Source: Rhodeus uyekii (Eukaryota; Chordata; Actinopteri; Cypriniformes; Acheilognathidae). From it: 64,000 nt of DNA. Made by a program: the position numbers and the translations under genes. The notes beneath the pieces were generated by a model. The model ran no database searches. It had not been told where the DNA came from and was given only the letters and a program-made list of their open reading frames with translations. Below, one piece after another: positions 19,442-30,256 of this stretch (position 1 is the stretch's first letter; every line of letters begins with the position of its first letter). The stretch spans positions 1-64,000 of the forward strand of contig JAWRVZ010000555.1 of the NCBI GenBank assembly GCA_037043235.1, read 5' to 3'.

Positions 19442-19975
19442 ATTTACATTTACATTTACTCATTTATCAGACGCTTTTATCCAAAGCGACTTACAATTTG
19501 AGGAATATAGAAGCAATTTGTCCAAAGGATACAAAAACACATAAGAGCGCTTACAAAACAAAGTTTCAAACATTTTGAATACAAGTAGCACAAGCATGGG
19601 GAGTAGAGAAAAGGGAATTATTATTATTATTTTTTTTTTTGTGAGTGAGTGCATGTGTGTGTCATGTTAGGTGCTCATGGAAGAGATGCGTTTTTAGTAG
19701 TTTTTTAAACCTTGACAGGGAATCTGCATTCCGGATGAGGGCAGGGAGTGTGTTCCACCAGCCAGGGGTGGTGAATGAAAATGTTCTTGTGATCGTTCTT
19801 TTTCCTCTCTGTGATGGAACCACGAGTCGCCGCTCGTTGATAGATCGAAGGTTTCTGGTAGGTGTGTAGAGTTGTACCAATGAGTGGAAGTATGAAGGTG
19901 CTGAGTTTGTGTAAGTTCTGTATGCAAGAGTCAGTGCTTTGAATTTGATGCATGCTGCGAGGGGGCTGGGACATC
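19441..19975 (-). mobile_element. L2-like LINE 3' fragment (second family)
   Basis: The minus strand encodes the C-terminal end of an L2-type ORF2 (19662-19880: FSFTTPGWWNTLP and FKKLLKTHLF blocks, homologous in layout to the C-terminus of the other L2 copies). Its 3' end is a TAAATG tandem at 19441-19465, next to the GCGACTTACAA-type terminus common in fish LINE tails. Only the last ~530 bp are present. Confidence 0.75.
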
Positions 19976-20245
19976 TTCTACGACAGACTCGGTCCCATTA
20001 CACTCTTTGCTACAATACTAATCCCCATCGTCGTCACCCTGATAAAATTGCTATGAATTGCTATGACATAGCCATGGGTGCTCAGCGCTGAAATTGACCA
20101 ATTTCTCCCATCAATAAGAATATGAGAATGTGGTATGAAATGGGGCAGTATAAAGGATATCACACTATTTCATTGAATAGTGTGAAAGAGGGGATTGAAG
20201 GATTCTCTATATATCTATCTATAACTGACGTATTTTTTAGCCTTT
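19976..20245 (+). pseudogene. Possible ERV env tail
   Basis: The first ~20 codons are strongly hydrophobic, as in a transmembrane anchor, then stops appear. Read as the continuation of the provirus interrupted by the insertions at 18490-19975. Position-based and weak. Confidence 0.25.
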
Positions 20246-20692
20246 TAGCGTATTTTTTAGCCTTCTTTTTTTCCAATTATATTTTTATTGATTTTTAACA
20301 TTTTATGAACATAACAGACAGAAGAGAGAAATATAAGACAAACAGCGACAAAAAAACAAACAAAAAACCCCCCCCAAAAAAAAAAAAAAAAAGGAAAAGA
20401 AAAGAAAAGAAACAAAACAGAGGAAAACAAAAAAATAGGAATAAAACCCATTTACATTTAGGTCAAGCCAATCCATGGTAACAAATCACAGTTCAGCCTT
20501 TGTAAGTGTAATGTAAGCATGTCAAGCACAATAGTGTCAGAGGTCCATAAGTGGTTCCCATATTCTTCCGAAGTCGTCCCCCCGATTTTTTAGGGCATAT
20601 GTGCGCTGTTCCAGTCTTAAAGTTTCATATAGAATTTGTTTAAACAAATTGAGTGACGGGGGACTTTTTTGTTTCCAATTAAGCAGGATGCA

Positions 20693-21815
20693 TTACTTTG
20701 CTATATAAGAGATTAATATGATCCTCTTCCTGTGTATGATGTCCCGTGTCTTATCCACTTCCGCCGCAAAGAGGTACAGTGTTGGTGTAATATCCAGTGG
20801 GGTTTTCACAATCTTAACAGTTAGATCATGTACTGCCTTCCAGAAATATTTTAATTTCCTGCATTCCCAAAAAACATGCATAATTGACCCTTTACCTGTT
20901 TTACAACGAGGGCATCTGGGGGATGAATTAGGAAACATTTTACTTAAGCGGAGTGGAGTGAGGTACATTCTGTGCATGAATTTATAGTTTTGTTCAATTA
21001 TTTTGTTACATGACAGTGAAGAAAAAACATTCTGACATATCATATCCCACTGAGCGTCATCAAAAGCACATCCCATATCCTTCTGCCATATGTTTCTAAG
21101 TGGGGTCAAGGAAGAACTATATTGGTCCAGCAGTGTGCTATAAATTTCAGAGATTTTTCCTTTTAATGATGTCGAATTTACCAAAATCTCCTCCAGCTTT
21201 GTTAACTCCAGTGATATGCGTTTTTCCCCTTTTAGGGTGTTTATTAGATGACGAATCTGTAAATATTTATAGAAGTCCTGTTTAGGAATTCCATATTCTG
21301 ACATTAAAACAGCAAAGGACTTGAGCGTATCATTGTTGAACAATTGTTGGAATTGGTGTATACCGTTACATTTCCACTTCTCAAACAGGGCGCCGCCAAT
21401 CGATGGTGGCAGATCCGGATTTAAGGATAAGGGGGAGAGCCTGAAGATTTTACCAAAATTCCCACAGAACTTGTTTATGTCTTGCCAAGCCCGCAGCGTG
21501 TTGTGAACCACATATGTTTTGGTTATTTGATGTAGTGCATTTATGTTGTTAATGAATGGTAGCAAGGTTGTAGAAATAGGAGTACAGAGTTCTTCTTCTA
21601 TGTCTATCCAGTGCGCACTATTACGTCTTTGCACCCAGCTAATCATGCCCTTTGTCTGAGCGGCCCAGTAGTACATCTGAAAGTCTGGTAATACCAGTCC
21701 CCCTTTCTCTCTGGATTTTGTTAAGGTTTTAAAAGAGATTCTTGGTGAGGAGTTTTTCCATATGAAAGCGGTTAGCATCTGTGCGATCCTGTCTGTACTG
21801 CTCTAACCATTTTTC
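20693..21815 (-). pseudogene. LINE ORF2 C-terminal part
   Basis: The last ~360 residues of ORF2, after the RT domain. They begin FIWKN...KGGLVLPDFQMYYWAAQ, a block conserved just downstream of RT in L1/Tx1-like elements, and contain a C-terminal zinc-knuckle-like CPRCKTGKGSIMHVFWEC segment at about 20870-20925. The frame is open throughout, so decay came mainly by deletion of the RT. Confidence 0.78.
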
Positions 21816-22609
21816 AATTTTTTTTACGGGCTTCCGGGTCTGTAAGAAGTGAGGCATTAAATCTCCAATGTTTGGTTTGATTTGTCTGCTGTGGTAGGGA
21901 TACCCGCAGGTAGACTGGTGAATGGTCTGATATGAGAATGGGTCCTATCTCACAAGAGACTATAGCTGAGAGATGGTCTTGTGGTAACAAAAATAAATCT
22001 AATCGGGAGTATGATTTGTGTCTAGCCGAATAGAAAGTGTAGTCTTTCTTTGTGGGATTAAGTTCTCTCCAAACATCAACCAGGCCTACATCAGCCGAGG
22101 CTAATCTCAGAGTCTTAGAAGCATTAAGGTTAGACATTGTGGTTGAAGATTTGTCTAAATTACTATCCATATGACAATTAAAATCTCCGGCAATTATTCC
22201 AAAATCTGAATTGTACTGACTAAATAAGCTAATTGTATTCATCATGAATTTAGGGTCATCTTCGTTTGGTGCATATATGTTCAACAATGTCAGCTCTTGT
22301 CCATATAGCGTCCCCTTAATTAGTATATGCCTGCCACTAGAATCGCTATATTGCTCTTTCAATATAAACAGTATTTTTTTATGAATGAGTATTGCGGTTC
22401 CTCTTTTATTACTTGTAAAGCTAGAGAAATATACTTGCCCGACCCAGTTTCTCCTGAGTTTTTTTGTGCTCTTCATTGGACAAATGGGTTTCCTGAAGGA
22501 AGGCTATGTCTACTTTTTCTTTTTTCAGAAATGTGAGAGTTCTCTTTCGCTTGATTGGGTGGCCCAGGCCTCTGACATTAAACGTTACTATATTAAGTGT
22601 GCTAAACAT
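21814..22609 (-). pseudogene. LINE ORF2 endonuclease domain, frameshifted
   Basis: AP-type endonuclease that nicks target DNA. The start NIVTFNVRGLG and the block FLQETHL are the first catalytic motifs (Asn and Glu). Later come LLNIYAPN, AGDFNCHMD and the final SDHSPVYL block with catalytic His. A slip in the A7 tract near 22458-22464 shifts frame between the first motif pair and the rest. The domain ends at 21814, just before the deletion. Confidence 0.82.
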
Positions 22610-23001
22610 TCGAAGTTTGGTCTGTTACGCTGATTTCGTGTCACCATGACAGAGTCAAAATCAAATAAAAAACAATATGAAACTAACACGCTACTAAAAA
22701 CAAAAAATACAACATGGATAGAGCATGAGGGGCCCCCTCTGCCCACTCCCTCCCCACCTCCCCAAAACCCTAGGCTAGTCCCCAAACGACAAGGCAACCC
22801 CCTTGAAACACCTAACACCCCCAAGTTGACAGGCAAGTAACACGTAACTGTCAACATCACACATCTGTTTAGGAAAAGGCGACATCCCTGACCACCAACA
22901 GGCGCAGAGATGAGCCTGCTTTCCGCGCATGTAATTATGCACTCGCCCCTTTCCAGGTATAGAAAACAAATCAGTTCAGTTCAAACCTGGTCATGTTTAG
23001 G

Positions 23002-23892
23002 TTATTCTGTGGAGATCTTGCGGTGGAATTCCTCAGCCTCTTGTGGGGAGGAAAACATCTGGATCCTCCCATTGTGTAGCCCTCTCAGTTTACATGGCTG
23101 GAGGTGAAATCCCCGGAAGGTCCCCATGTCCACAAACAGCTTTTTTACCGTGTTGAACTCCCGTCTTCATCGGATCGTCTCCGTGGAGAAATCCTGGACG
23201 AACGCGAGTTTGGATCCGTCGTGTGTGATGTCCCGTTGTCTCGTGCAGCGTAAAACGAATTCTTTGTCTTGGAAGTTGAGAAAGCGGAGGAGGACGGCTC
23301 GACTTCGGTTTGGGGTGACTGAGGCCAGGGTGCGGTGGGCTCTTTCTAGTGTGAACACTCTGTCAGCTTCGACGCCCAGCCACCGGGGTAGCATATCAGT
23401 TAAAAAGTCCAAAATGGAACGTTCACCCTCAGCTCCCTCTTTAAGGCCAAACAGACGGATATTTTTCCTCCTGCCGCGGTTTTCTAGGTCCTCTGTCTTT
23501 TCTTCCAAGTATGCGAGCCGCTTTCTTATTTTAGCCAGATCACTCTCGCTCCTATCCAGCGCGTCCTCCGCGGCGGCCACGCGGGCTTCGGCCTCCTCTA
23601 TTCGTTTTTCATTAGCTGTCACATCACGCTTGATTTCACCTAAATTGTTCTCAATCACCGAGATAGAGTCCGTCAGCCCCCCCAGTTGGTTGTTTATACC
23701 GTCCAATTTAGAGCTGAACTCAGATCGGAGTGATTTAAGCTCAGTTAGCACGTCAGTTATACTCGCCATGCTGATGGCCTCGAGACTCTCGGCCGGAGAT
23801 GGTATCTTCGCGTTTCGTGAACTTGTTTTGCAAGCTTTCGAGAAGATTTCACACTCCTTTGATGCCGGGGGTTTAGGCATTGTTTGTGGCAA
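23002..23892 (-). pseudogene. LINE ORF1 protein with one premature stop
   Basis: 297 codons. Residues ~45-130 form a coiled coil with heptads (trimerisation in L1 ORF1p). Next comes an RRM-like part with NIRLFGLKEG and a C-terminal domain with FERAHR-like LERAHR. An in-frame TGA at 23167-23169 interrupts codon 242; past it the same frame continues for 54 codons with conserved RNA-binding sequence to TAA at 23002. The start codon could also be the internal Met at about 23769. Confidence 0.82.
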
Positions 23893-23995
23893 ACAATTGA
23901 CCAGGTTTGCAAAGGTCCGGAGCTATTTATTGTGCGATGTCTTAAAGAGCCGTCAAACTATGCTGCCATCTTGTTCGGGCTCTCTAGCGCCCCCC

Positions 23996-24310
23996 TTAGC
24001 CTTGTATTCTGATCACAAGACGTTCTGACATGTCTTCATGGCTTGTTCTCTGTACATCTCCTATGCTTTTACTACGATTCATGTTTACATTGTCAAGTCG
24101 ACTCAACCTGTATAAACTGTTATGTGAGAATATTGTTTGCCAAAACGTGGCCTAATTTGATGTCAGCACGAAATAACCTTGGACCCGCTGTTCTGTGAGG
24201 GCGGGGGGGAGTAGAAGCGATCCACATATATACCTGTGTTTTTGTACAATGGTTAAGCAACAGTCAATAAACCAGAGTTGACAGAGTTGGCAGAGTAGAG
24301 TTGGCAACTA
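23996..24310 (+). other. LTR-like segment, possibly the ERV 3' LTR
   Basis: Contains a TATATA at about 24226 and CAATAAA at 24264, spaced as U3/R landmarks. It lies on the far side of the LINE from the retroviral remnants. Ends not defined. Confidence 0.3.
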
Positions 24311-24569
24311 ATGTTCAATTAAAGGCAAAAATAAGGTAATGATCTATAAGATTTGTGGAGATCGTAATGTTCTTTGCAAACTAATTAAATAAAACTCATG
24401 AGATTCTGTAATTGTTCCATGGTTCTACAGATGATTTTCTATGCATTTACACATCGAGCTGTTCAAGCATTCACACCGGTTGAATAACAATATTTAGAAA
24501 TTGCTGTTCGAATTTTCCCCAAAACCCAAAGTGCTAAAGGATGAGATTAATTTATCTTCTTTTGCAGAC

Positions 24570-24864
24570 TGTGGCGAGCAGGGCGGGGTCGAGGGAGCGT
24601 CACGAGAGCCGTTGGCGTGATTGGTAACGAGCGTCACCTGCGATCCACCGGTCTCTCGTCTCACAGAGGCATAAAATGAGGAGCGATGACAGTGAAGGCC
24701 GAGAGAGGACCAGGCCTGTATTTATGTTGTGTTTTGTGTTTGTGGTACAAAGGGACTGCCGCCATTACGTTTATTTTGTATTTATGTTTTATTTTATCAT
24801 TAAAGTTTGTTAAACGTCTGCCTTTTCCCGCCTCCTTCCTCCCTGAACATTGAACAGTGTTACA
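24570..24864 (+). mobile_element. Solo LTR with 5-bp target-site duplication
   Basis: 295 bp, starting TGTGGCG and ending GTTACA, flanked on both sides by CAGAC (24565-24569 and 24865-24869). Contains a TATA-like ATAAAATG at 24671 and a promoter/poly-A arrangement of LTR type. No internal region remains, so it is a recombined solo LTR. Confidence 0.75.
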
Positions 24865-24869
24865 CAGAC

Positions 24870-25498
24870 TTTTTGTCAAATTCAAAGATCCTCTTAAATA
24901 TCATATTTCAGTACACTTTTCCTGACTGTTCACTGCTCCAGATCCAGCACGAAACATTATATTTCAGTTCAAAAGCCTTTTATTCAACATTGAAAAAAAC
25001 ATACCATCCATTCCCTTCCACCATAAACCTGTATTTTACAAGAGAAACAAAAGTTACTATTTGATGTGCAAATGTCTTCTCCACAGTGGTCTGTACCATG
25101 AGCATCATGTAAACATACAATCAAACATACAAAGTATCGTTTTTAGTCTGCTGTTACAAACTCATCAGATCACTTGAATACTTCTCTTCACATATGATGC
25201 AAAATAATTTTACAACATTATAAAAAATAATGCAACTTGCACAACAGAAAGCAATCTGGAACTACTCTGGCACTACTGGTTATCTAATGCGAGTTAACAG
25301 TAAAAGTGCCAAATGACTTATGCTTGTTAAATCAATATCGTCCTAATGTTTATTTCTAATTAATTATATCATTTGAAAATTGGTTTCAGTGGTTAAAAAA
25401 TTGTGCTGCGATTAGACAAATTGTTTGCACGTAAACACTTGAATGCATAATGCTCTGGGTTTCAGCCATCAGGCATATTGCAGTGGTGCTGTATTGCA
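24870..25498. other. Downstream flank of slain1
   Basis: AT-rich sequence with no recognisable gene or repeat. It would lie beyond the proposed slain1 poly-A site or within a longer 3' UTR. Confidence 0.4.
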
Positions 25499-25504
25499 TT
25501 TATT
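25499..25504 (-). promoter_or_regulatory. slain1: Candidate slain1 poly-A signal
   Basis: AATAAA on the minus strand, 120 nt after the stop codon. Other signals further downstream cannot be excluded. Confidence 0.35.
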
Positions 25505-25623
25505 AACAGTATTTTTCAACTTTGAATAACTTGACGTTATTTTACTTCCACTTCCAATCTAAAAGCAACAGATGTGCCCAGCCAGCTGGGCCTGAAGCGT
25601 TGAAGATCAGTGTGCAGAGCAGT

Positions 25624-25699
25624 TTAATAGCAGCCGTCCCTCCAGCTCCCGTCACGCAGGGCGCTCAGAGCAGAGACACTCTTCGGCGGCGTCAGGAAA
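25624..25699 (-). CDS. slain1: slain1 last coding exon
   Basis: 76 nt. Acceptor TTGCAG at 25700-25705; one base completes a Ser codon, followed by 24 residues and TAA (25624-25626). The encoded tail FLTPPKSVSALSALRDGSWRDGCY matches the conserved SLAIN1 C-terminus, including the final WRDGCY. The upstream intron is about 7.2 kb and filled with LINEs and LTRs. Confidence 0.93.
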
Positions 25700-25844
25700 C
25701 TGCAACCACAACAGTCATCGTAATCGTAATCATAATCATAGCAGTGCTTCAGAGGATACATTGCAGTGCATTTTACAATCAGGAACAGTTTGGTAGCATC
25801 ACAAACTAACAATGAACAATCATTTTAAGGTAGCATGGTTCAGT

Positions 25845-26251
25845 CACGTATCACTAGTAAGGGGAGGACTCAGGATGCAGGGAAAGGTGCTTTATTAACA
25901 AATAACTAAATAAACTTGCAAAAGAAAACACCCACAAGGGGGAAAACTAAGAACTGAAACACAATAACGAGACACTGTAAGAACAAACACAAACCAACCG
26001 GATGAGACGGCTTTACGGGGAACGGGGAACACAACAAGCACGGACATAGAGAGACAACGACACAACGCCGGACAACAAACACTGAGGGATATATATAGGG
26101 AGCACATTAGGAAGGTAAAGAGTAGAGACAGCTGGGATCAGTGAAGGGAAATGAGGGAACAAGATGGGCGGGGTTTACAATCACAAGACACAACAAAGGT
26201 CTGTCAACCAACACACTAGAAACCCAAACTGAGGTGACAGAACCCTGACAG
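25845..26251 (-). mobile_element. Gypsy-type solo LTR in last slain1 intron
   Basis: On the minus strand it starts TGTCAGGGTTCTGTCAC and carries the same landmarks as the LTR at 18490 (CTGCCTTCC-type block, TATATA at 26093, TTAATAAAG near 25891). The 3' boundary is uncertain by about 15 bp. Confidence 0.7.
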
Positions 26252-26439
26252 GTACATACATTTCAAAAAAAGGTTGAAAGTTTGAGATCAGTAAGAATTT
26301 GTAATACTGTAACGTTATTATTATTATTAATTATTATATCATATAATATTATATTACTATATTATTAAGTAATATTATTATTTAAAACAACAGTTTCTAT
26401 TTAAATACATTTTAAAATGTAATTTATTCGTGTGATCAA

Positions 26440-26636
26440 AGCTGTCAGCTGTCACAGTCTTGTCGCGTCTTGTCACATCCGGGTCCCCTCTGTCTGTCTC
26501 TGTTGTCCTTCCTGCACCTGTCTTTGTCTAATCACAAATCGTTAGTCTCGACACCTGTTCATAATCCGCTGTTTTCCTATAAATGGCCTCCTGTGTTCCC
26601 ATGTCTTTGTCTCTTGTTAACATTACTTGTACCGTG

Positions 26637-26728
<92 letters not shown>

Positions 26729-26860
26729 TGAGTGTGTGTCTCTTGTTTTCATCGGTCCGAGTTTTGCACAGTGTGTGCTGTTTTCTGTTCACTTTATATT
26801 AAAGTGTTTCTGTTGGATCTCTGTGTTTTCCTCGTCTCTCTCCGCATCGCACACCAGCAC
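26440..26860 (+). other. LTR-like segment holding the GCGT microsatellite
   Basis: Contains a TATAAAT at 26578 and a TATTAAAG at about 26797, arranged as in an LTR, but its ends are not defined. May be another LTR family. Confidence 0.35.
26634..26735 (+). repeat. (TG)n(CGTG)n microsatellite
   Basis: About 100 bp of alternating purine-pyrimidine: a short TG run followed by about 20 repeats of the 4-mer CGTG. The Cys/Arg/Val and Thr/His/Ala/Arg frames across it are artefacts. Confidence 0.95.
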
Positions 26861-26861
26861 C

Positions 26862-27000
26862 CCACCATTGCTAACATCAGCATCATTACTCCAATCTTCA
26901 TTGTCACATGATCTTCAGAAATCATTCTAATATGATGATTTGCTGATCAAAAGACATTTATTATTATGTTGAAAACTAATTTAATATTTCTAAATATGAA
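26862..27000 (-). repeat. Fragment of the CACTACTGTTCAAAAG transposon family
   Basis: Reads in reverse as GATCATGTGACAATGAAG next to an ATTAGAATGATTTCTGAAG block, as in the longer copy at 39485-40455. Confidence 0.55.
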
Positions 27001-27770
27001 TATATAATATAAATATTTCTTTAATATTTTTAATAGACTAAATTCATAATAAATTCAAAAAAGTGTTACTAAAATATGAAATATTTTATATTTACAACAG
27101 CATGTTAGTAAGTTCAATATTTCCACTTGGGAGTTCTGTCAGTATTTTAGATCTGTCAAGCGATACACATTTTATGCTGATACGCTTAGGGTTATAATTT
27201 GATGCAATATCCATATTTGCTGAGAAAAGCCTCCAAATTAGGACAAAAAAAAGCCTTTACAATTATTGTTGCACACACAAAAAATCACTGAATTACAAAA
27301 AGTGACAATCTAGAAGTCAATATATTGTTTCACGAGTTCACACTTACAAATGGTAGGAGCAATAAATGGTAAGCATATTTGGCGTGCTGTCCAAGGAGAG
27401 GGCTCCGAGCTCGGTATTCAGCCCGAACCTGGAGCACTCCCCCCGTATCCTGACTTTGATAGGAACAATTAAGTGTGAGGAGTCGGGGTGGTGGAGGGAT
27501 GCCGAAAAAAGTCAAGAGCTGTAGGTGAGTCAAACATGTCTGTATATACACGCTTCCTCTCCTGCTGATAGGATGAGGTGTAATTGCTGATGACGTGTTG
27601 ATTGCGTTAATCCTTTGTACGTGCTCCTCCCGAACTTTGTTAATAAAACATCATTTAGCATTGAACATAAGCCTATCGGTGGCCTGCAGAAAACAGCAAT
27701 TCATTATGAAATACAGTTTGTCAAATTGTCTGTGTTTGAATGGAAGTTACATTTGCTTAAGTGAATCTGA
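27001..27770. other. Unassigned intronic sequence
   Basis: AT-rich to 27300, then a G+C-richer part around 27380-27560 that I do not recognise. No coding exon with slain1 similarity. Confidence 0.35.
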
Positions 27771-28080
27771 CATGTGGTCGTTAACAGTAAAGGTTTAACA
27801 ATAAAAGACTTTAGAACTGCTAAAGTTATGAAAATACATTGTGATACATTGTTACTAATTGTAACTAATATTAAAGAGGTGTGTGAACTCGCAAGTACGA
27901 TTTCAGGCCCTGTAATTTGCTCAGGCCCTCTTCCTATGCGCAGGAGTGATGAGATGCTTAGCAGATTATCCTCACTCAATGGCTGGATGTCTAAGTGGTG
28001 CCCGCAGAATAACATAGGGTTCATAGACAATTGGAAAAGTTTTTGGGGCAGACCTGACCTGTTGAAAAGAGATGATACTC
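27771..28080 (+). pseudogene. L2 ORF1 SGNH-esterase-like fragment
   Basis: About 100 codons with ISGPVICSGPLP, the SRLSSLNGWM block and FIDNW..FWGRPDLLKRD, which match the second half of the GDSL/SGNH-hydrolase domain found in ORF1 of fish CR1/L2 elements. The catalytic His block (DGLHP) that should follow is lost at the deletion joint, and the Ser-bearing start is not visible. Confidence 0.65.
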
Positions 28081-28084
28081 TTGA

Positions 28085-28315
28085 TACTTGATACTTGATC
28101 TTGATACTCTTCGAATTCTGCAGCAGAGCGATGACATCTCAGATCATTACTTAGTTACGTGTAGATTACCTTTAGCCAAAGTCGAAAAACGAAGTCCCTG
28201 TTATAAATATAGTAGAACTATCACTCCTAACACAAAAGATAGCTTTATAAATAATCTTCCTGATCAGTTTCATCTACTTAACAGTCACTCCTCCCTCACG
28301 ATCACAGTCACCTGA
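28085..28315 (+). pseudogene. L2 endonuclease end and linker
   Basis: Contains the terminal SDHYLVTCRL block of the AP endonuclease (catalytic His) and the linker that leads toward RT, ending at TGA 28313. A CTTGATA stutter at 28076-28106 marks the joint with the ORF1 fragment. Confidence 0.65.
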
Positions 28316-28326
28316 ATACTGAGGAG

Positions 28327-29295
28327 ATGTCATATCGGTCACAGGTTCAGTATGGAGTTCCTCAAGGTTCAGTACTAGGACCATTGCTTTTCACCCTGTA
28401 CATGCTTCCTTTGGGTGCAGTTATTAGGAAGCATGGCATTAGCTTTCATTGTTACGCTGATGATACTCAGCTCTATATTTCTTCTCATCTTAATGAAACG
28501 AACAAATTCACTAAATTAACAGAATGCATAACCGATATAAAAAATTGGATGACTAATAACTTTCTACTGCTAAATTCTGAAAAAACAGAGATTCTAATTA
28601 TTAGACCAAAAAGTTCGGCACATAATAATCTAGACTACTGCCTAACACTCGATGGCTGCTCTGTCAAGTCTTCGTCGTCAGTTAGAAACCTGGGTGTGCT
28701 CTTTGATACCAATCTTTCATTTGAAAGCCATGTTTCTAGCATCTGTAAAACGGCGTTCTTCCATCTTAAAAATATATCTAAATTGCGACATATGCTATCT
28801 AAGACAAATGCAGAAAAGTTAGTTCATGCGTTCATGAGTTCAAGGCTAGATTATTGTAATGCTTTACTAGGTGGTTGCCCTGCACGCTTAATAAACAAAT
28901 TCCAGCTGGTCCAAAATGCAGCAGCTCGAGTTCTTACTAGAACCAGGAAATATGAGCATATTAGCCCAGTTCTGTCAAACCTGCACTGGCTTCCTATTAA
29001 ACACCGAATACATTTTAAAATCTTGCTAATTACTTACAAAGTATTAAATGGTTTAGCTCCACAGTACTTGAGCGATCTCTTAACACATTATAGTCCTTCA
29101 CGTCTATTGCGATCCCAAAATACTGACCAGCTTATAATACCTAGAATATCAAAGTCAACTGCTGGCGGGCGATCCTTTTCCTATTTAGCTCCTAAACTCT
29201 GGAACAGTCTTCCTATTACAGTTCGGGAAGCAGACACACTCTGTCAGTTTAAATGTAGACTAAAAACACATCTTTTCAACCTGGCATACACATAA
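28327..29295 (+). pseudogene. L2 RT palm-to-C-terminus fragment
   Basis: 322 codons, uninterrupted. GVPQGSVLGP and YADDTQLYI are intact, followed by the thumb and C-terminal domain ending FNLAYT. It lacks the RT fingers (removed by the deletion at 28320) and is therefore inactive. Confidence 0.87.
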
Positions 29296-29967
29296 CACAT
29301 TATACATACATTTTTAATCCAAATCATGTAAAATGATTGTTAGGCTGCATAATTTAGATAAGCCGGAACCGGGAACATTCCCATAACACCTGATGTACTC
29401 GATACATCAGAAGAAGAATGGCATCTACGCTGATATTGGTCTCTGTTTATTCCGAGGTTACCATGGGCAGCTGGATCCAGGCCGTATCCAGATCAGATGA
29501 AGGACCTGGACACGAGCACAGCACTGCCCTGGGGTGTCTGCGGAGACCGTGACTCTACTGGACCCTCCCCTGTGATGATCATGAACCCATCTCTAACCGG
29601 ACCAAATTGGACTTCATATTGGACTTGAATTGTTGTATAATAATCATGCACGGTTTGGCTGTTGGCCAGAGGAGAACTGGTCCCCCAACTGAGCCTGGTT
29701 TCTCCCAAGGTTTTTTCTCCATTCTATTCTTCATTCGTTACGTCACCTGCTGGAGTTTTGGTTCCTTGCCGCTGTCGCCTATGGCTTGCTCAGTTGGGGA
29801 AACTTAACACTTAAAATTCATCAATTGTATTGATTCGCCAGCTCTTTTGGGGCTTCTGTTCAGCCAAACAAACTTTGTTTATATTGTTTTTCCTGTAAAG
29901 CTGCTTTGAAACAATCTACATTGTAAAAAGCGCTATATAAATAAAGGTGACTTGACTTGACTTGACT

Positions 29968-30256
29968 GATTACCTGCACCTGCCTTGCATCTTCAACCCC
30001 TTTATCACCAGCCCTCACTGTGCACTCTTCGTCCGGTCTCGTCACTGACAACCTGACTCGCTACCAAGCAACTCCGTGTCTCCAAGTCTTCCAAGAGATC
30101 CTCTGTTACCTGCACCTACTACCTGCTGTCAGATAAGCCCTCTTAATTGCCACTGCTCATTCATCACTTCTACCTCTCCAGTTTCAGCTCTCGTGCCTGC
30201 TTTACCAATAAAGCTCTGTGTTCATTCACGCCCGTGTTTGCCTGTTTATCATGACA
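29968..30256 (+). other. LTR 3'-end-like fragment
   Basis: Pyrimidine-rich sequence with CAATAAAGC at 30208 and end ATCATGACA, resembling the R/U5 end of a fish LTR. It is sandwiched between L2 copies 2 and 3. Confidence 0.4.

Larger units (their letters stand above)
20250..23995 (-). mobile_element. L1/Tx1-type LINE, minus strand, internally deleted
   Basis: The order on the minus strand is 5' UTR, ORF1 (23892-23002), spacer of about 390 bp, ORF2 endonuclease (22609-21814), then ORF2 C-terminal region (21778-20693) and a 3' UTR ending in an A-rich tail (T-run at 20268 on the plus strand). The reverse transcriptase that should join the two ORF2 parts is deleted near 21780-21815. A duplicated GTATTTTTTAGCC beside the 3' end (about 20229-20262) may be a target-site relic. 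Confidence 0.83.
27771..29967 (+). mobile_element. L2-type LINE, copy 2, internally deleted
   Basis: Keeps a piece of the ORF1 esterase, the last part of the endonuclease, a linker, then jumps at about 28320 into the middle of RT and runs to the 3' tail (CTTGA repeats at about 29950-29967). Two deletion joints are visible, at about 28080 and 28320. Lies antisense to slain1 in its last intron. Confidence 0.82.

Noticed and set aside
22646..22860. Pro-rich plus-strand and Gly-rich minus-strand frames
   Set aside because: They lie in the spacer between ORF1 and ORF2 of the minus-strand LINE and have no recognisable domain.
26470..26930. Cys/Arg/Val-rich and His/Thr/Arg-rich proteins
   Set aside because: Artefacts of the CGTG microsatellite read in several frames.
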